NCBI GenBank assembly: GCA_025358295.1
Contig: JANYJY010000046.1
Location: 1 to 64,000, forward strand
Direction of reading: 5' to 3'
Source: Gammaproteobacteria bacterium
GTDB taxonomy: Bacteria > Pseudomonadota > Gammaproteobacteria > Steroidobacterales > Steroidobacteraceae
Length of the DNA stretch: 64,000 nt
Part shown: positions 44,332-53,703 of the stretch, piece after piece
Layout: the number at the start of each line of letters is the position of its first letter
How positions within the stretch are numbered: the stretch's first letter is position 1
Notes under the pieces: model-generated
Databases searched by the model: none
Told to the model about the DNA's origin: nothing
What the model saw: only the letters and a program-made list of their open reading frames with translations
Position numbers and translations under genes: made by a program

Positions 44332-45786
44332 CTAGCTCACTCCGCCGATGCAGATGTACTTGAGTTCGGTGTAATCCAGGATTCCGTACTTAGAACCTTC
44401 GCGCCCGATGCCCGACTCCTTGACGCCGCCGAAAGGCGCCACTTCGGTGGAAATGATGCCGGTATTCAATCCGACGATTCCATATTCAATGGCCTCGGAA
44501 ACCCGCCAGCTTCTCGCAAGATCGCGTGTATATAGATACGCCGCGAGGCCGAACTCGGTGTCGTTGGCCATGGCTATGGCCTCCGCTTCCGATTGAAATT
44601 TGAACAGGGGCGCGACCGGGCCGAAGGTTTCTTCACGGGCAATGAGCATCCGGGGCGTTACCTGGGTCAGGATGGTGGGTTCGAAGAACGTTCCCCCCAG
44701 AGCGTGCCGCTTGCCCCCCAATGTAACCGTAGCGCCCTTCGCCACCGCGTCCGCGATGTGCTCTTCGATTTTGGCCACCGCTTTTGCATCGATCAGCGGC
44801 CCCTGATCGGTCACTCCGGCCAGTCCGTCGCCGATCCGCAATTTTCCCACCGCCTCCGTGAGCTTCGCGGCAAATTCATCGTATACGCCCGCTTGTACCA
44901 GCAGGCGGTTGGCGCAGACGCAGGTCTGCCCGGTATTGCGGTACTTGCTGGCAATTGCTCCCTGAACCGCCGCATCCAGATCGGCATCGTCAAAGACGAT
45001 GAAAGGCGCGTTGCCGCCGAGTTCGAGAGAAATCTTCTTCACCGTTCCCGCGCATTGCGCCATCAACTTCTTGCCGATTTCCGTTGACCCGGTAAAAGTC
45101 AGTTTGCGCACGCTGGTATTCGATGTCATCTCTCCGCCGATCGCGGCGGCGGAGCCCGTGATGACATTGAACACGCCCTTCGGGATTCCGGCTCTGTGGC
45201 TAAGTTCGGCGAGAGCCAGCGCGGAATAGGGGGTTTGGGTCGCCGGCTTGCAAACCATGGTGCAGCCCGCCGCCAGCGCGGGTGCTGCCTTGCGGGTGAT
45301 CATCGCGGCCGGAAAGTTCCACGGGGTGATGGCCGCGACCACTCCGACGGGTTGCCGTAGCACCAGTATTCGCTTGTCCGCTTGATGGCCTGGGATGATG
45401 TCGCCGTATACCCGCTTGGCTTCCTCCGCAAACCATTCGATAAACGAGGCCGCGTAGAGTATTTCTCCCTTCGATTCGGCCAATGGTTTGCCCTGTTCCG
45501 CGGTCATCAGCATGGCCAGATCATCTTGATGCACGATCATCAGATCGAACCAACGCCGCAACGCCACCGCGCGTTCCTTGGCGGTGCGGGCCGCCCATGC
45601 GGGCAGGGCCGCCGTTGCCGCGGCTATCGCCCGGCGGCACTCGGCGGCGCCCATGTTCGGTATCAGCCCCAGCCGTGCGGAGGTGGCGGGATTGTGCACC
45701 GGCAGCGTGCCGCCGTTGTCCGCGGCCGCCCAGCCGCCGTCGATGAAGCAGGATTCGCGGAGTAAGAGAGGGTCTTTCAGTTTCAT
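44332..45786 (-). CDS. gabD: Succinate-semialdehyde dehydrogenase, NADP-type aldehyde dehydrogenase
   Basis: 484 residues from ATG 45786, matching the usual GabD length. The NAD(P) site is GVVAAITPWNFP with FTGSTEIGKKL; the catalytic region is LELGGNAP with the active Cys in NTGQTCVCANR. The N-terminus RESCFIDGGWAAADNGGTLPVHNPAT is typical of GabD. Substrate specificity within aldehyde dehydrogenases cannot be proved from sequence, so glutarate or other semialdehydes are possible. It lies in the thiolase/DLH/VOC operon, 8 bases after the dienelactone hydrolase gene. Confidence 0.85.
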   Translation of the reverse strand: MKLKDPLLLRESCFIDGGWAAADNGGTLPVHNPATSARLGLIPNMGAAECRRAIAAATAALPAWAARTAKERAVALRRWFDLMIVHQDDLAMLMTAEQGKPLAESKGEILYAASFIEWFAEEAKRVYGDIIPGHQADKRILVLRQPVGVVAAITPWNFPAAMITRKAAPALAAGCTMVCKPATQTPYSALALAELSHRAGIPKGVFNVITGSAAAIGGEMTSNTSVRKLTFTGSTEIGKKLMAQCAGTVKKISLELGGNAPFIVFDDADLDAAVQGAIASKYRNTGQTCVCANRLLVQAGVYDEFAAKLTEAVGKLRIGDGLAGVTDQGPLIDAKAVAKIEEHIADAVAKGATVTLGGKRHALGGTFFEPTILTQVTPRMLIAREETFGPVAPLFKFQSEAEAIAMANDTEFGLAAYLYTRDLARSWRVSEAIEYGIVGLNTGIISTEVAPFGGVKESGIGREGSKYGILDYTELKYICIGGVS

Positions 45787-45794
45787 ATATGTTC

Positions 45795-46454
45795 TCAGCC
45801 TATGTGCCGATGCAAGAATTCCAAGCTGCGGTGCAAAGCGAGCTTCGCGCTGTTGGGGTCGAAACTCGCACGATCGGTGCAATTAAAGCCGTGTTCCGCC
45901 GCGTACCAATAATAGACGCCATCGGGATAGGCGGCCTGGATCCGTTCGACGGCCGACCGCGGAATATGCGCGTCCTTTTCACCGAAATGAAACATGACGG
46001 GGGCGTGCGGCTTCTCGCCAGTATAACCGTCAATTGCGCCGCCGTAATACGCAACCGCGGCGCCGATATTTGATCTCGCCGCGGCCAGGTAAGCCAGGGT
46101 GCCTCCCCAGCAATATCCGACGACGCCCACTTTGCCTGCGACGGCGGTGCGATCGATGGCGGCCTGGATGTCGGCCATTGTTTCTCCGTCGTTCAGGGCC
46201 CGCATGTAGGCGCGGCCCGTTGCCGCATCGGTATAGGGGACATCGACGTCGCGCTCGACGCGGTCGAACAGCGCCGGTGCGATGCTGAGAAATCCCGCCG
46301 CCGCGTATTGGTCGGCCATGGCGCGAATGTGGCGTGTTACGCCGAATATTTCCTGCAATACGACGATGGCGCCACGCGGCTTGTCTGAAGGCTCGGCCAG
46401 ATATGCCGACAAGCGATGACCGTCGGACGCAGTGAGGTGAACGTTATGTCCCAT
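45795..46454 (-). CDS. Dienelactone hydrolase family protein
   Basis: 219 residues from ATG 46454. It is an alpha/beta hydrolase with the DLH nucleophile motif GYCWGG (Cys in place of Ser), a later Asp in FGEKDAHIP and a His in AEHGFNC. Family enzymes open lactone rings in aromatic degradation, but many homologues act on other esters. It lies between the thiolase (54 bases upstream) and GabD genes in one operon. Confidence 0.85.
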   Translation of the reverse strand: MGHNVHLTASDGHRLSAYLAEPSDKPRGAIVVLQEIFGVTRHIRAMADQYAAAGFLSIAPALFDRVERDVDVPYTDAATGRAYMRALNDGETMADIQAAIDRTAVAGKVGVVGYCWGGTLAYLAAARSNIGAAVAYYGGAIDGYTGEKPHAPVMFHFGEKDAHIPRSAVERIQAAYPDGVYYWYAAEHGFNCTDRASFDPNSAKLALHRSLEFLHRHIG

Positions 46455-46508
46455 GACTTCGGGGGCTCGCAGGCGCGGCCGCAAAGCATAGCCTGACCAC
46501 CGACGTGG

Positions 46509-47795
46509 TCATCGCTCGAGAATCGCAGTAACGCCCATTCCACCCGCCGTGCAAATCGATATCAGGCCGCGCTTCGCCTGTTGCTCGTCGAGGATCTTCG
46601 CGAGTGTGGCGACGATGCGCGTGCCGGTCGCGGCAAAGGGGTGGCCGATCGCGAGACTGCCGCCTTTCACGTTGAGCTTGGATCGATCAATGGCGCCGAG
46701 GGCTCCTGGCAATCTGAGCTTGTCGCGGCAGAAATCCGGATCGGTCCAGGCCTTGAGCGTGCACAGAACTTGTCCGGCGAAGGCCTCGTGAATCTCGTAA
46801 AAATCGAAATCCTGGAGCGCCAGGTGCGCGTCCGCCAGCATGCGCGGCACGGCGTACGCCGGCGCCATGAGCAAGCCTTCCTTCTTGTCGATGTAATCCA
46901 CCGCCGCGACCTTGCCGTAACTCAAGAATGCCAGCACCGGTAAATTTCGCTCGCGTGCCCAAGCCTCGGACGCGAGCAATACTGCCGACGCACCGTCCGT
47001 CATCGGGGTCGAGTTGCCCGCGGTCAGAGTGCCGCCGCCGGAGCTATCGAATGCCGGCTTGAGCTTCGCGAGTTTTTCGAGGCTGCTGTCGCTCCGAATA
47101 TTATTGTCCTGGGTAACTCCGAGATAGTCGCGCACCAGGCCCTCGTAGAACCCCGACGCATAAGCGGCGGCGGCCTTTTGATGGCTTTCGAGCGCCAGTT
47201 GATCTTGATCGCCGCGTGTGATGCCCCAGGTTTTGACCATGAGTTCCGTGCTTTCACCCATCGACAAGCCGGTGCGGGGCTCGGCGATTCCCGGCAGAAC
47301 CGGCCGCAGGTTCCTTGGACGCAAGCCGAACCAGGGTCGCGCGCGCTCGCCAAAGGTCCTGCCGCGATAGCTGCGCAGCAAGAGCTGCTGAAAGCTCCTG
47401 GGGTAAACCACGGGCGGGTCGCTCACGGTGTCGACGCCTCCGGCAATCGCGCAATCGATCTGACCGAGCGCAATCTTGTTGCCGAGCAGGATCGCCGCCT
47501 CCAGGCTGGTGCCGCAAGCCCGCTGTAAATCCAGCCCCGGTGTTTCCGCGGCAAGTCCGCAGCCCAAAACCGACTCGCGGGTCAGATTCCATTGACTCGA
47601 GTGCTTCATGACGGCCCCCGCGGCGACGTCATCCAAGCGTTGACCCTGCAGCCCATAGCGTTCGACCACGCCGCGCAGCGCCGCGGTCAGCATCTCTTGA
47701 TTGCCCACTTGAGCGTAGGCGCCGTTTCCGCGTACAAACGGAATGCGCACGCCGCCGACAATCGCGACGCGTCGCGGATTTGTTCCGACCAACAT
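46509..47795 (-). CDS. Acetyl-CoA C-acyltransferase (thiolase, FadI-like)
   Basis: 428 residues. The nucleophilic Cys is in QRACGTSLEAA, the His in GHPFAATGTRIV and the second Cys in CTAGGMG. Length and sequence fit the FadI branch of degradative thiolases (thiolysis of 3-ketoacyl-CoA) rather than biosynthetic PhbA. Start ATG 47795 is chosen because an upstream extension is arginine-rich and not family-like. It heads a catabolic operon and is divergent from the DUF885 gene. Confidence 0.88.
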   Translation of the reverse strand: MLVGTNPRRVAIVGGVRIPFVRGNGAYAQVGNQEMLTAALRGVVERYGLQGQRLDDVAAGAVMKHSSQWNLTRESVLGCGLAAETPGLDLQRACGTSLEAAILLGNKIALGQIDCAIAGGVDTVSDPPVVYPRSFQQLLLRSYRGRTFGERARPWFGLRPRNLRPVLPGIAEPRTGLSMGESTELMVKTWGITRGDQDQLALESHQKAAAAYASGFYEGLVRDYLGVTQDNNIRSDSSLEKLAKLKPAFDSSGGGTLTAGNSTPMTDGASAVLLASEAWARERNLPVLAFLSYGKVAAVDYIDKKEGLLMAPAYAVPRMLADAHLALQDFDFYEIHEAFAGQVLCTLKAWTDPDFCRDKLRLPGALGAIDRSKLNVKGGSLAIGHPFAATGTRIVATLAKILDEQQAKRGLISICTAGGMGVTAILER

Positions 47796-47866
47796 AGCCC
47801 GACCCCCGATTAAGCGAATGACAACGCGTCGAATTATGAACCTACACGTCGGCTTATAATCGACAG

Positions 47867-49555
47867 ATGACCGGATTTTATTCCAAGGTTTCGCTCGGAC
47901 TGGTATTCCTGGGGCTCGCCGCCTGCGGTTCGCCGTCGGCGCCCACCCCCTCCCAAGCGGCCCGCTCCGCGGCGCCCTACGACGCATTAAGGCGAATCGT
48001 CGATCGCTACTGGGAAGAGCACCGGGCCTTCGGCAATCCGATTTCACCTCAATCCATGGCCGATTCTCTGGCAGCCGAACGCCGCTTTCTCGGCGAACTG
48101 CTCGCTGTTCCACGGGCGGACCTTGATGCCGAGGCGGGGTTGACCTACGACATTTTCAAAGAGCAGCGCGAGTTAGATATCGAGGGGTTTACCTATCCGA
48201 CAGAGCTCTTACCGATCAATCCGTTCGACGGAATCCCGCTGCAATTCGCGCGCGCGGCGGCGGAAGCGGCGCAAATCCCGTTCAAGAACGCCCAGGACTA
48301 CGAGAATTGGCTGCATCAAATCGACGACAATGTACGGTGGGAGAGGCAGGCGATAGCGAATATGCGGGAGGGAATGCGGCGCGGCTATACCTCTCCCCGG
48401 GTATTGGTCGAGCGGATGTTACCGATATTGCAAAATCTCGATGAGGACCGTGCCGCCAATGTCTTTTATATCCCCCTCAGGAACATGCCCGCCGGCATCG
48501 ATGAACCCGCGAGGACGCGTATTTCCACGCGCCTCAGCAATGCAGTGCGCGACAAGCTGCTGCCCGCCTATCGCGAGTTGCACGACTTCATTCAAGGCGA
48601 ATACCTGCCGCGAACGAGGGCGACCCTGGCATTGTCGGAGCTGCCGATGGGGGCGTCGTGGTACGCCTATCGGGTCAAACGCGCGACCGGCACTCAATTG
48701 ACGCCGGGTGACATTCATGGCATCGGCGTGGCGGAAGTCGAGCGTATTCGTGCGCGCCTGCTCGCTTTGCCGCCGGTCGCGCCACCCGCCGGCAGGTCCG
48801 ATCTGTTGGGTGGGTACCAAGAATTGAAGGCACAAACGCTGGCGGCCATGCCGACCCTGTTTTCTGCCGTCGCGCATGCGGATTTCGAGATCCGCTCCGC
48901 GGGACCGCCGGGCGATTCGACCGCCCTTCTGGTTTATCGGCGCGCGGGGGCCGACAGCAGGGCGCCCGCCGTTCTTTTCGTAAATACCACGGCAATCGAA
49001 GGGCAGCCCGTCACTCTGCAAGTTGCCGGGTTCCTGCAGGAGGCGCTGCCGGGACGCCATTATCAATCCGCACTTCAGCAGGGGCGCACCGATTTGCCCA
49101 AATTCCGGCGATACGGCGACGATCCCGCCTTTGTCGACGGTTGGGCTCTCTATGCCGCCTCGCTCGGCGAAGAGCTGGGCCTGTATCGGGAGGCTGACGC
49201 CACCAAGGACGCGCTTCTCGGTCAGTTACGATGTGCGACCGCGCTGGTCGTCGATACGGGCCTGCATGCGCAGAATTGGACCCGTGCGCAGGCTGCTGCC
49301 TATCTTGGCGAACAACTGTCGATTGACGCCGCCACGGCCGGTCTGATGATTGAGCGATTCGCGGCATTCCCAGGGGATGCGCTGGCCTGCAAGATGGGTG
49401 AAATTAAGTTTCAAGCGCTGCGTGTCCGGGCGCAGCAGGTTATGGGCGCGCGGTTCGACATCCATGAATTTCATTCACAGATTCTTGAGGATGGGGCGAT
49501 GCCGCTCGATATTCTCGACGCGAAACTCAAGCGCTGGATGGAGACTCGACACTGA
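47867..49555 (+). CDS. DUF885 family lipoprotein with degenerate active site
   Basis: 562 residues. The lipoprotein signal ends LAAC (Cys20). The DUF885 domain (about 40-555) has the family WALYAA and GLHAQNWTR regions. The family's zinc-peptidase motif, normally HEAxPGHHLQ, here reads LQEALPGRHYQ (near 388-398): the first His is Gln and the middle His is Arg, leaving one possible His. It may be an inactive or altered peptidase homologue anchored to a membrane. It follows a short divergent gap from the thiolase gene. Confidence 0.8.
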   Translation: MTGFYSKVSLGLVFLGLAACGSPSAPTPSQAARSAAPYDALRRIVDRYWEEHRAFGNPISPQSMADSLAAERRFLGELLAVPRADLDAEAGLTYDIFKEQRELDIEGFTYPTELLPINPFDGIPLQFARAAAEAAQIPFKNAQDYENWLHQIDDNVRWERQAIANMREGMRRGYTSPRVLVERMLPILQNLDEDRAANVFYIPLRNMPAGIDEPARTRISTRLSNAVRDKLLPAYRELHDFIQGEYLPRTRATLALSELPMGASWYAYRVKRATGTQLTPGDIHGIGVAEVERIRARLLALPPVAPPAGRSDLLGGYQELKAQTLAAMPTLFSAVAHADFEIRSAGPPGDSTALLVYRRAGADSRAPAVLFVNTTAIEGQPVTLQVAGFLQEALPGRHYQSALQQGRTDLPKFRRYGDDPAFVDGWALYAASLGEELGLYREADATKDALLGQLRCATALVVDTGLHAQNWTRAQAAAYLGEQLSIDAATAGLMIERFAAFPGDALACKMGEIKFQALRVRAQQVMGARFDIHEFHSQILEDGAMPLDILDAKLKRWMETRH

Positions 49556-49630
49556 TGAATTCCGTCCAAAACAACCGCCAGGCGGCGATATCCGTAGAAC
49601 CGTCTGCCTTGATCGGAGTCAGACTACCCC

Positions 49631-50212
49631 GTGCGCCGCTTATTCCCCCTGCTCTTGTTCATATTCGCAGTTCACGCGGCGCGCGCCGCGGATCTTGCTC
49701 AAGAGTCGATTCAGCACGGCGACGTCGAGATTGCGGTCAGGCTCGACGCCACGGAACAAAGCGGCAGCGCCAGCGCGTCTGTCAGAATGCATGCATCTCG
49801 CGAGGTTGTTTGGTCGTTGATCACCAGTTGCAGGGAAGCCTTGCACTTGGTTCCGGGTCTCGTCACTTGTGATGTCATGGAAACGGCGCCGGACGGCTCA
49901 TGGCAAAGGATTCGGCATGTTTCGGACTATTCCTGGTACGTGCCCCAAGTGACCTATGAATTCCGGGCATCCTATGAGCGGCCGGCGCGCGTGTCGATCG
50001 AGCGGATATCGGGAGACTTACGCGTCCTACGGGGTTCGTGGGTATTGCAGGGCGATGGTGATTACACGATTGCGCACTACGCCGTTGACCTGGCGCCGGG
50101 CTTTTGGGTTCCGCATTGGATCGTCCGGGCCGCGCTGCGACGCGACCTGCCAAAAATGTTGCGTGCCCTGCGCGCCCGTGCTGAATTGGTTCAGAAGCAG
50201 AAACGAGGGTAA
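49631..50212 (+). CDS. Exported SRPBCC/START-like protein
   Basis: 193 residues from GTG 49631. A signal peptide (cleavage near AARA) precedes an SRPBCC fold with VRMHASREVVWSLITSCREALHLVPGLVTCDVMET, typical of polyketide-cyclase/START-like lipid-binding domains. The C-terminus is basic (QKQKRG). The fold suggests transport or binding of a hydrophobic ligand in the periplasm. It lies 7 bases before the RidA lipoprotein gene, so the two are probably co-expressed. Confidence 0.75.
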   Translation: MRRLFPLLLFIFAVHAARAADLAQESIQHGDVEIAVRLDATEQSGSASASVRMHASREVVWSLITSCREALHLVPGLVTCDVMETAPDGSWQRIRHVSDYSWYVPQVTYEFRASYERPARVSIERISGDLRVLRGSWVLQGDGDYTIAHYAVDLAPGFWVPHWIVRAALRRDLPKMLRALRARAELVQKQKRG

Positions 50213-50219
50213 TGCGGAC

Positions 50220-50693
50220 ATGCCGGGCCGAATCTTCCTCGTCGCGTGGGTTGGGTCGGCGCTCCTGTTGACCGGTTGCGAACGCGAACCGCAGCCGCCG
50301 CCGGCACGGGTCAAACAAGTGTTCCACCTGAATCCCTACGAGAAGGATTTCGGCTACTCGCAGGCCGTACAGGTCGATAAAACGCTGTATATTTCAGGAT
50401 CGGTGTCCGTGGATCAGAATGGACGCTTGATCGCGCCCGGCGATATGGCTGGTCAAATGCGCGCCGCTTACTCCAATATACGCCGCACGCTGGCCGCGCA
50501 TGGGGCCGGCTTCGACGAAGTCGTCAAAGAGACCATCTATACGACCAACATGGATGCCATGTTGAAGGCCTGCGACTTGCGTTTCGAATATTACGACAAG
50601 GAGCGGCTGCCGACGACCTCGTGGGTACAGGTGCAGCGGTTGGTGGATCCGGGATTCCTCGTTGCAATCGAGGTCGTTGCAGAACTGCCGTAG
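50220..50693 (+). CDS. RidA-family protein with lipoprotein signal
   Basis: 157 residues from ATG 50220. The first about 20 residues are a lipoprotein signal ending LLTGC (Cys20), followed by a Pro-rich linker and a RidA (YjgF/YER057c) domain with AVQVDKTLYISGSVSVDQNGRL and ETIYTTNMDAM. Typical RidA proteins are cytosolic, about 130 residues, and hydrolyse reactive enamine or imine intermediates. The usual Arg of the active site is not seen in the expected position; the C-terminus has PTTSWVQVQRLVDPGFLVAIEVVAEL. A membrane-anchored version is unusual. Confidence 0.8.
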   Translation: MPGRIFLVAWVGSALLLTGCEREPQPPPARVKQVFHLNPYEKDFGYSQAVQVDKTLYISGSVSVDQNGRLIAPGDMAGQMRAAYSNIRRTLAAHGAGFDEVVKETIYTTNMDAMLKACDLRFEYYDKERLPTTSWVQVQRLVDPGFLVAIEVVAELP

Positions 50694-50725
50694 GTCGATA
50701 ATCGGGGATCGAGGTATTGCGTAAC

Positions 50726-52297
50726 GTGGTTGATAAGAAATTCGAACGCCGCCTTGCAGGGCTGATCAATTCCGGCGAAAGAAACGTGCTGCGCGGCGGC
50801 CGAAAAGGCGTGGAGAAGGAATCTTTGCGCGTCTCGCCCGCGGGCGACATCGTGCAGACCCGGCATCCCGTCGCATTGGGCGCGCCGCTCACCAACGAGA
50901 ACATCACGACGGATTTTTCCGAGTCGCTGATCGAGCTGGTTACCCCGCCGTTCGGCGAGACCTGGGAGTTGTTGCAGTACTTGTGCGATATCCATCAGTT
51001 CGTGTATCGCCATTTGGGCGATGAACTGCTGTGGGCGACGAGCATGCCGTGTGCAATCGACGGCGATGCGAGCATTCCGCTCGCGCAATTCGGGACTTCG
51101 AATGTCGGCCGCATGAAGACCATCTATCGGCACGGGCTGGGGGTCCGTTACGGGCGCATCATGCAGGCGATTTCCGGCGTGCATTTCAATTATTCATTCT
51201 CGCCCCGCCTGTGGGGCGTTCTCGAGGACGTCAATCAATCCAAGCTTCCGCAGCAGGGTTTTATTTCCGACCAGTATTTCGGCGTTTTGCGCAACTACCG
51301 ACGATATGGTTGGCTGGTGCTGTACCTGTTCGGCACGTCGCCGGCCGTGTCGAAGAGTTTCTTTGGCGGCCGCGAAACAACACTGGCGCGGCTCGACGCC
51401 GATACTTATTACGAGCCGTACGGAACCTCGCTGCGCATGAGCGACATCGGCTACCGCAACAAGAATCAGGCAACCGTAGATGTGTCGGTCAATAGCTTGG
51501 ACGAGTACGTGCGCGATCTTTCCCGGGCGATAGAGACGCCGTATCCGCCGTACGAGAAGCTCGGCGTCAAGGTCGACGGCGAGTATCAGCAGCTCGATGC
51601 CAATATCCTGCAAATAGAAAATGAGTATTACAGCTTCATCCGACCGAAACGAGTTGCGCGCTCCGGCGAGCGACCGACCAAGGCATTGCAGCGGGCCGGC
51701 GTGGAATACGTCGAAGTGCGCGCGCTGGACGTGAGCGCATTCGATCCGGTCGGCGTCAATCAGAACAAGCTGCGTTTCATGGAGGCTTTTCTGGCTCTAT
51801 GCCTGCTGCGCGATGGCGCACCGATCGGACAGAGCGAGCAGGCCCGCCTGGATGCCAATCATCTGTTGGTTGCCCGACGTGGCCGCGAACCGAATCTCAT
51901 GTTGAAACGCGATGGCCGCGATTTCTCGATGTTGGAGTGGGCGCGCGAATTGCTCGATGCGATGCAGGGGCTATGCGAATTGCTCGATCAAGGCGAGTCC
52001 GCCCGCCCGTATACGTCCGCCCTGGAGCAGCAGCGGGCAAAAATCGACGATGTCGAACGTACGCCGTCAGCGCGGCTATTGACGGAAATGAAGCAGAGCG
52101 GCGAGTCGTTTTTTCAGCTGGCGCGGCGCATGTCTAAATTGCACAAGGATTACTTCCTCGGCCTCTATCCTCCCAACGAACGACGCTTGGCGGAATTCGC
52201 CGCGGCGGGGCGCGAATCGCACGAGGCCCAGGCGCGTATCGAGGCGGCGGACAAAACGGATTTCGATACCTATCTGGCGCACTACCTCGGCGATTGA
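50726..52297 (+). CDS. gshA: Glutamate-cysteine ligase
   Basis: First step of glutathione synthesis (Glu + Cys + ATP). About 523 residues, close to E. coli GshA (518). The characteristic RGGRKGVEKESLRV, ITTDFSESLIELVTPPF and QAISGVHFNYSFSPRLW motifs of the proteobacterial type are present. A GAGG sequence at 50711-50714 fits GTG 50726 better than TTG 50717. No gshB is in the window. The gene precedes a diguanylate cyclase. Confidence 0.93.
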   Translation: MVDKKFERRLAGLINSGERNVLRGGRKGVEKESLRVSPAGDIVQTRHPVALGAPLTNENITTDFSESLIELVTPPFGETWELLQYLCDIHQFVYRHLGDELLWATSMPCAIDGDASIPLAQFGTSNVGRMKTIYRHGLGVRYGRIMQAISGVHFNYSFSPRLWGVLEDVNQSKLPQQGFISDQYFGVLRNYRRYGWLVLYLFGTSPAVSKSFFGGRETTLARLDADTYYEPYGTSLRMSDIGYRNKNQATVDVSVNSLDEYVRDLSRAIETPYPPYEKLGVKVDGEYQQLDANILQIENEYYSFIRPKRVARSGERPTKALQRAGVEYVEVRALDVSAFDPVGVNQNKLRFMEAFLALCLLRDGAPIGQSEQARLDANHLLVARRGREPNLMLKRDGRDFSMLEWARELLDAMQGLCELLDQGESARPYTSALEQQRAKIDDVERTPSARLLTEMKQSGESFFQLARRMSKLHKDYFLGLYPPNERRLAEFAAAGRESHEAQARIEAADKTDFDTYLAHYLGD

Positions 52298-52411
52298 GGT
52301 CGATTTGCGCGGCAAGGAATGTCGTCAACCGTGGCCTTATTTGACATAATATAGGGGTGGCAGCACTGTCTTTTGCTCTAAAAAGAGGCGCAGTTCGTTG
52401 AGGGCGGCGTC

Positions 52412-53665
52412 GTGCAGCGGTACGGTGCGCGAATGAGAGGCGGCGACCGATTTCCCAATGCAGACCTTCCGGATTCTCCGGAAGCTCGTCAGCTACAGGC
52501 CGGCTTTCCCTGGCTCACCTTCGATCCGGATCTGGAGACGACCTTCAGGCGCGCCTATTTCGACGAGAATTTGCTGCACACGCGCGTGAACTTTTGCCTG
52601 GCCGTGGTCATTACGATTGCCTTTCTTGCCGTCGAATCGGTGGTGCTGGGTCCTGAACTCAAGCGCATTCCCAACATGATCCATATGCTGGTTAACATTC
52701 CGATCCTCCTCATCGGACTGGCGTCGAGCTTCACTCCGCAGCGGCATCGGATCTATCCGCCACTCGCGCTGGTCGCGTCGACCGTGCTTGGGCTGGGCGT
52801 GGTTGCAATTCAAGTGGTCGCCGCGCGGGGCGGCACCGCCATTCTGTTTCCTTGCCTGCTGCTCAGCATCGTTTTCATTTACTTCATGGGCGGGCTGATT
52901 TTCTATCATGCGGTGGCGGCCAACGCCCTGGTGGCGTTCGCCTATCTGGCGGCGGGAACCGCAATGCAGCTGCCCGGACGAGATTTTTCGTACGATGCGC
53001 TGGCGATCGTCGCGATCAATCTGTTCTGTGCGTCCGTGGTCTTCATGCATGAAAAAACCAGCCGCATGCATTTTCTCGAAGCCAGCCTGCTGCGCGAGTT
53101 GGTGTCGCGCGACGGCCTGACAGGCATCCAGAATCGCCGCATGTTCGACCACCACATTCAGCGCGTCTGGCAACAAGCCGTGCGCGAGGAAGAGCGCGTC
53201 GCGGTACTCCTAGTCGATGTCGACTGTTTTAAGGACTATAACGATCGGTACGGGCATCAAGCGGGCGACGAATGCCTGCGCGCGGTGGCTGTGTCCTTGA
53301 GTCAATGCGCGCGCCGACCTTTGGATTTCGTGGCGCGCTACGGCGGCGAGGAGTTTGCGGTCGTGTTGTTCGAGGCCAGCCGCGAATACGTTGCCGAAGT
53401 GCTGACGCGCATTCAGCGTTCCATAGCGGAACTCAACATACCTCACGAGGCCTCCAAGGTGGCAAGCCGCCTGACCGTGAGCATCGGCGCCGCCTTCATC
53501 TTGCCGAGCAGCAACCGCACACCCGATGGGTTAATTCAGCTTGCCGACGAAGCTCTGTATGCCGCAAAGGAGCAGGGCAGAAATCGTGTGGTCGTGATGG
53601 AAGCGGAATACCACACTATGACAACTGGCCGGTTCGAAAAACGCCGGGGTCAGCGCGCCCTTTAG
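52412..53665 (+). CDS. Membrane-bound diguanylate cyclase (GGDEF domain)
   Basis: 417 residues. About five or six transmembrane helices occupy residues about 60-215, followed by a cytoplasmic GGDEF domain (about 240-405) with the active site RYGGEEF (about 309-315) and an intact inhibitory I-site RPLD five residues upstream. It should make cyclic di-GMP from two GTP, with feedback inhibition. The membrane part is not a named sensor domain that I recognise. It is separated from gshA by 114 bases containing a TAATAT -10-like box at 52347 but no convincing -35. Confidence 0.92.
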   Translation: MQRYGARMRGGDRFPNADLPDSPEARQLQAGFPWLTFDPDLETTFRRAYFDENLLHTRVNFCLAVVITIAFLAVESVVLGPELKRIPNMIHMLVNIPILLIGLASSFTPQRHRIYPPLALVASTVLGLGVVAIQVVAARGGTAILFPCLLLSIVFIYFMGGLIFYHAVAANALVAFAYLAAGTAMQLPGRDFSYDALAIVAINLFCASVVFMHEKTSRMHFLEASLLRELVSRDGLTGIQNRRMFDHHIQRVWQQAVREEERVAVLLVDVDCFKDYNDRYGHQAGDECLRAVAVSLSQCARRPLDFVARYGGEEFAVVLFEASREYVAEVLTRIQRSIAELNIPHEASKVASRLTVSIGAAFILPSSNRTPDGLIQLADEALYAAKEQGRNRVVVMEAEYHTMTTGRFEKRRGQRAL

Positions 53666-53703
53666 CTTTGCGCGCCTTGCCGATGCTGAACGGCGGATTT
53701 CAT

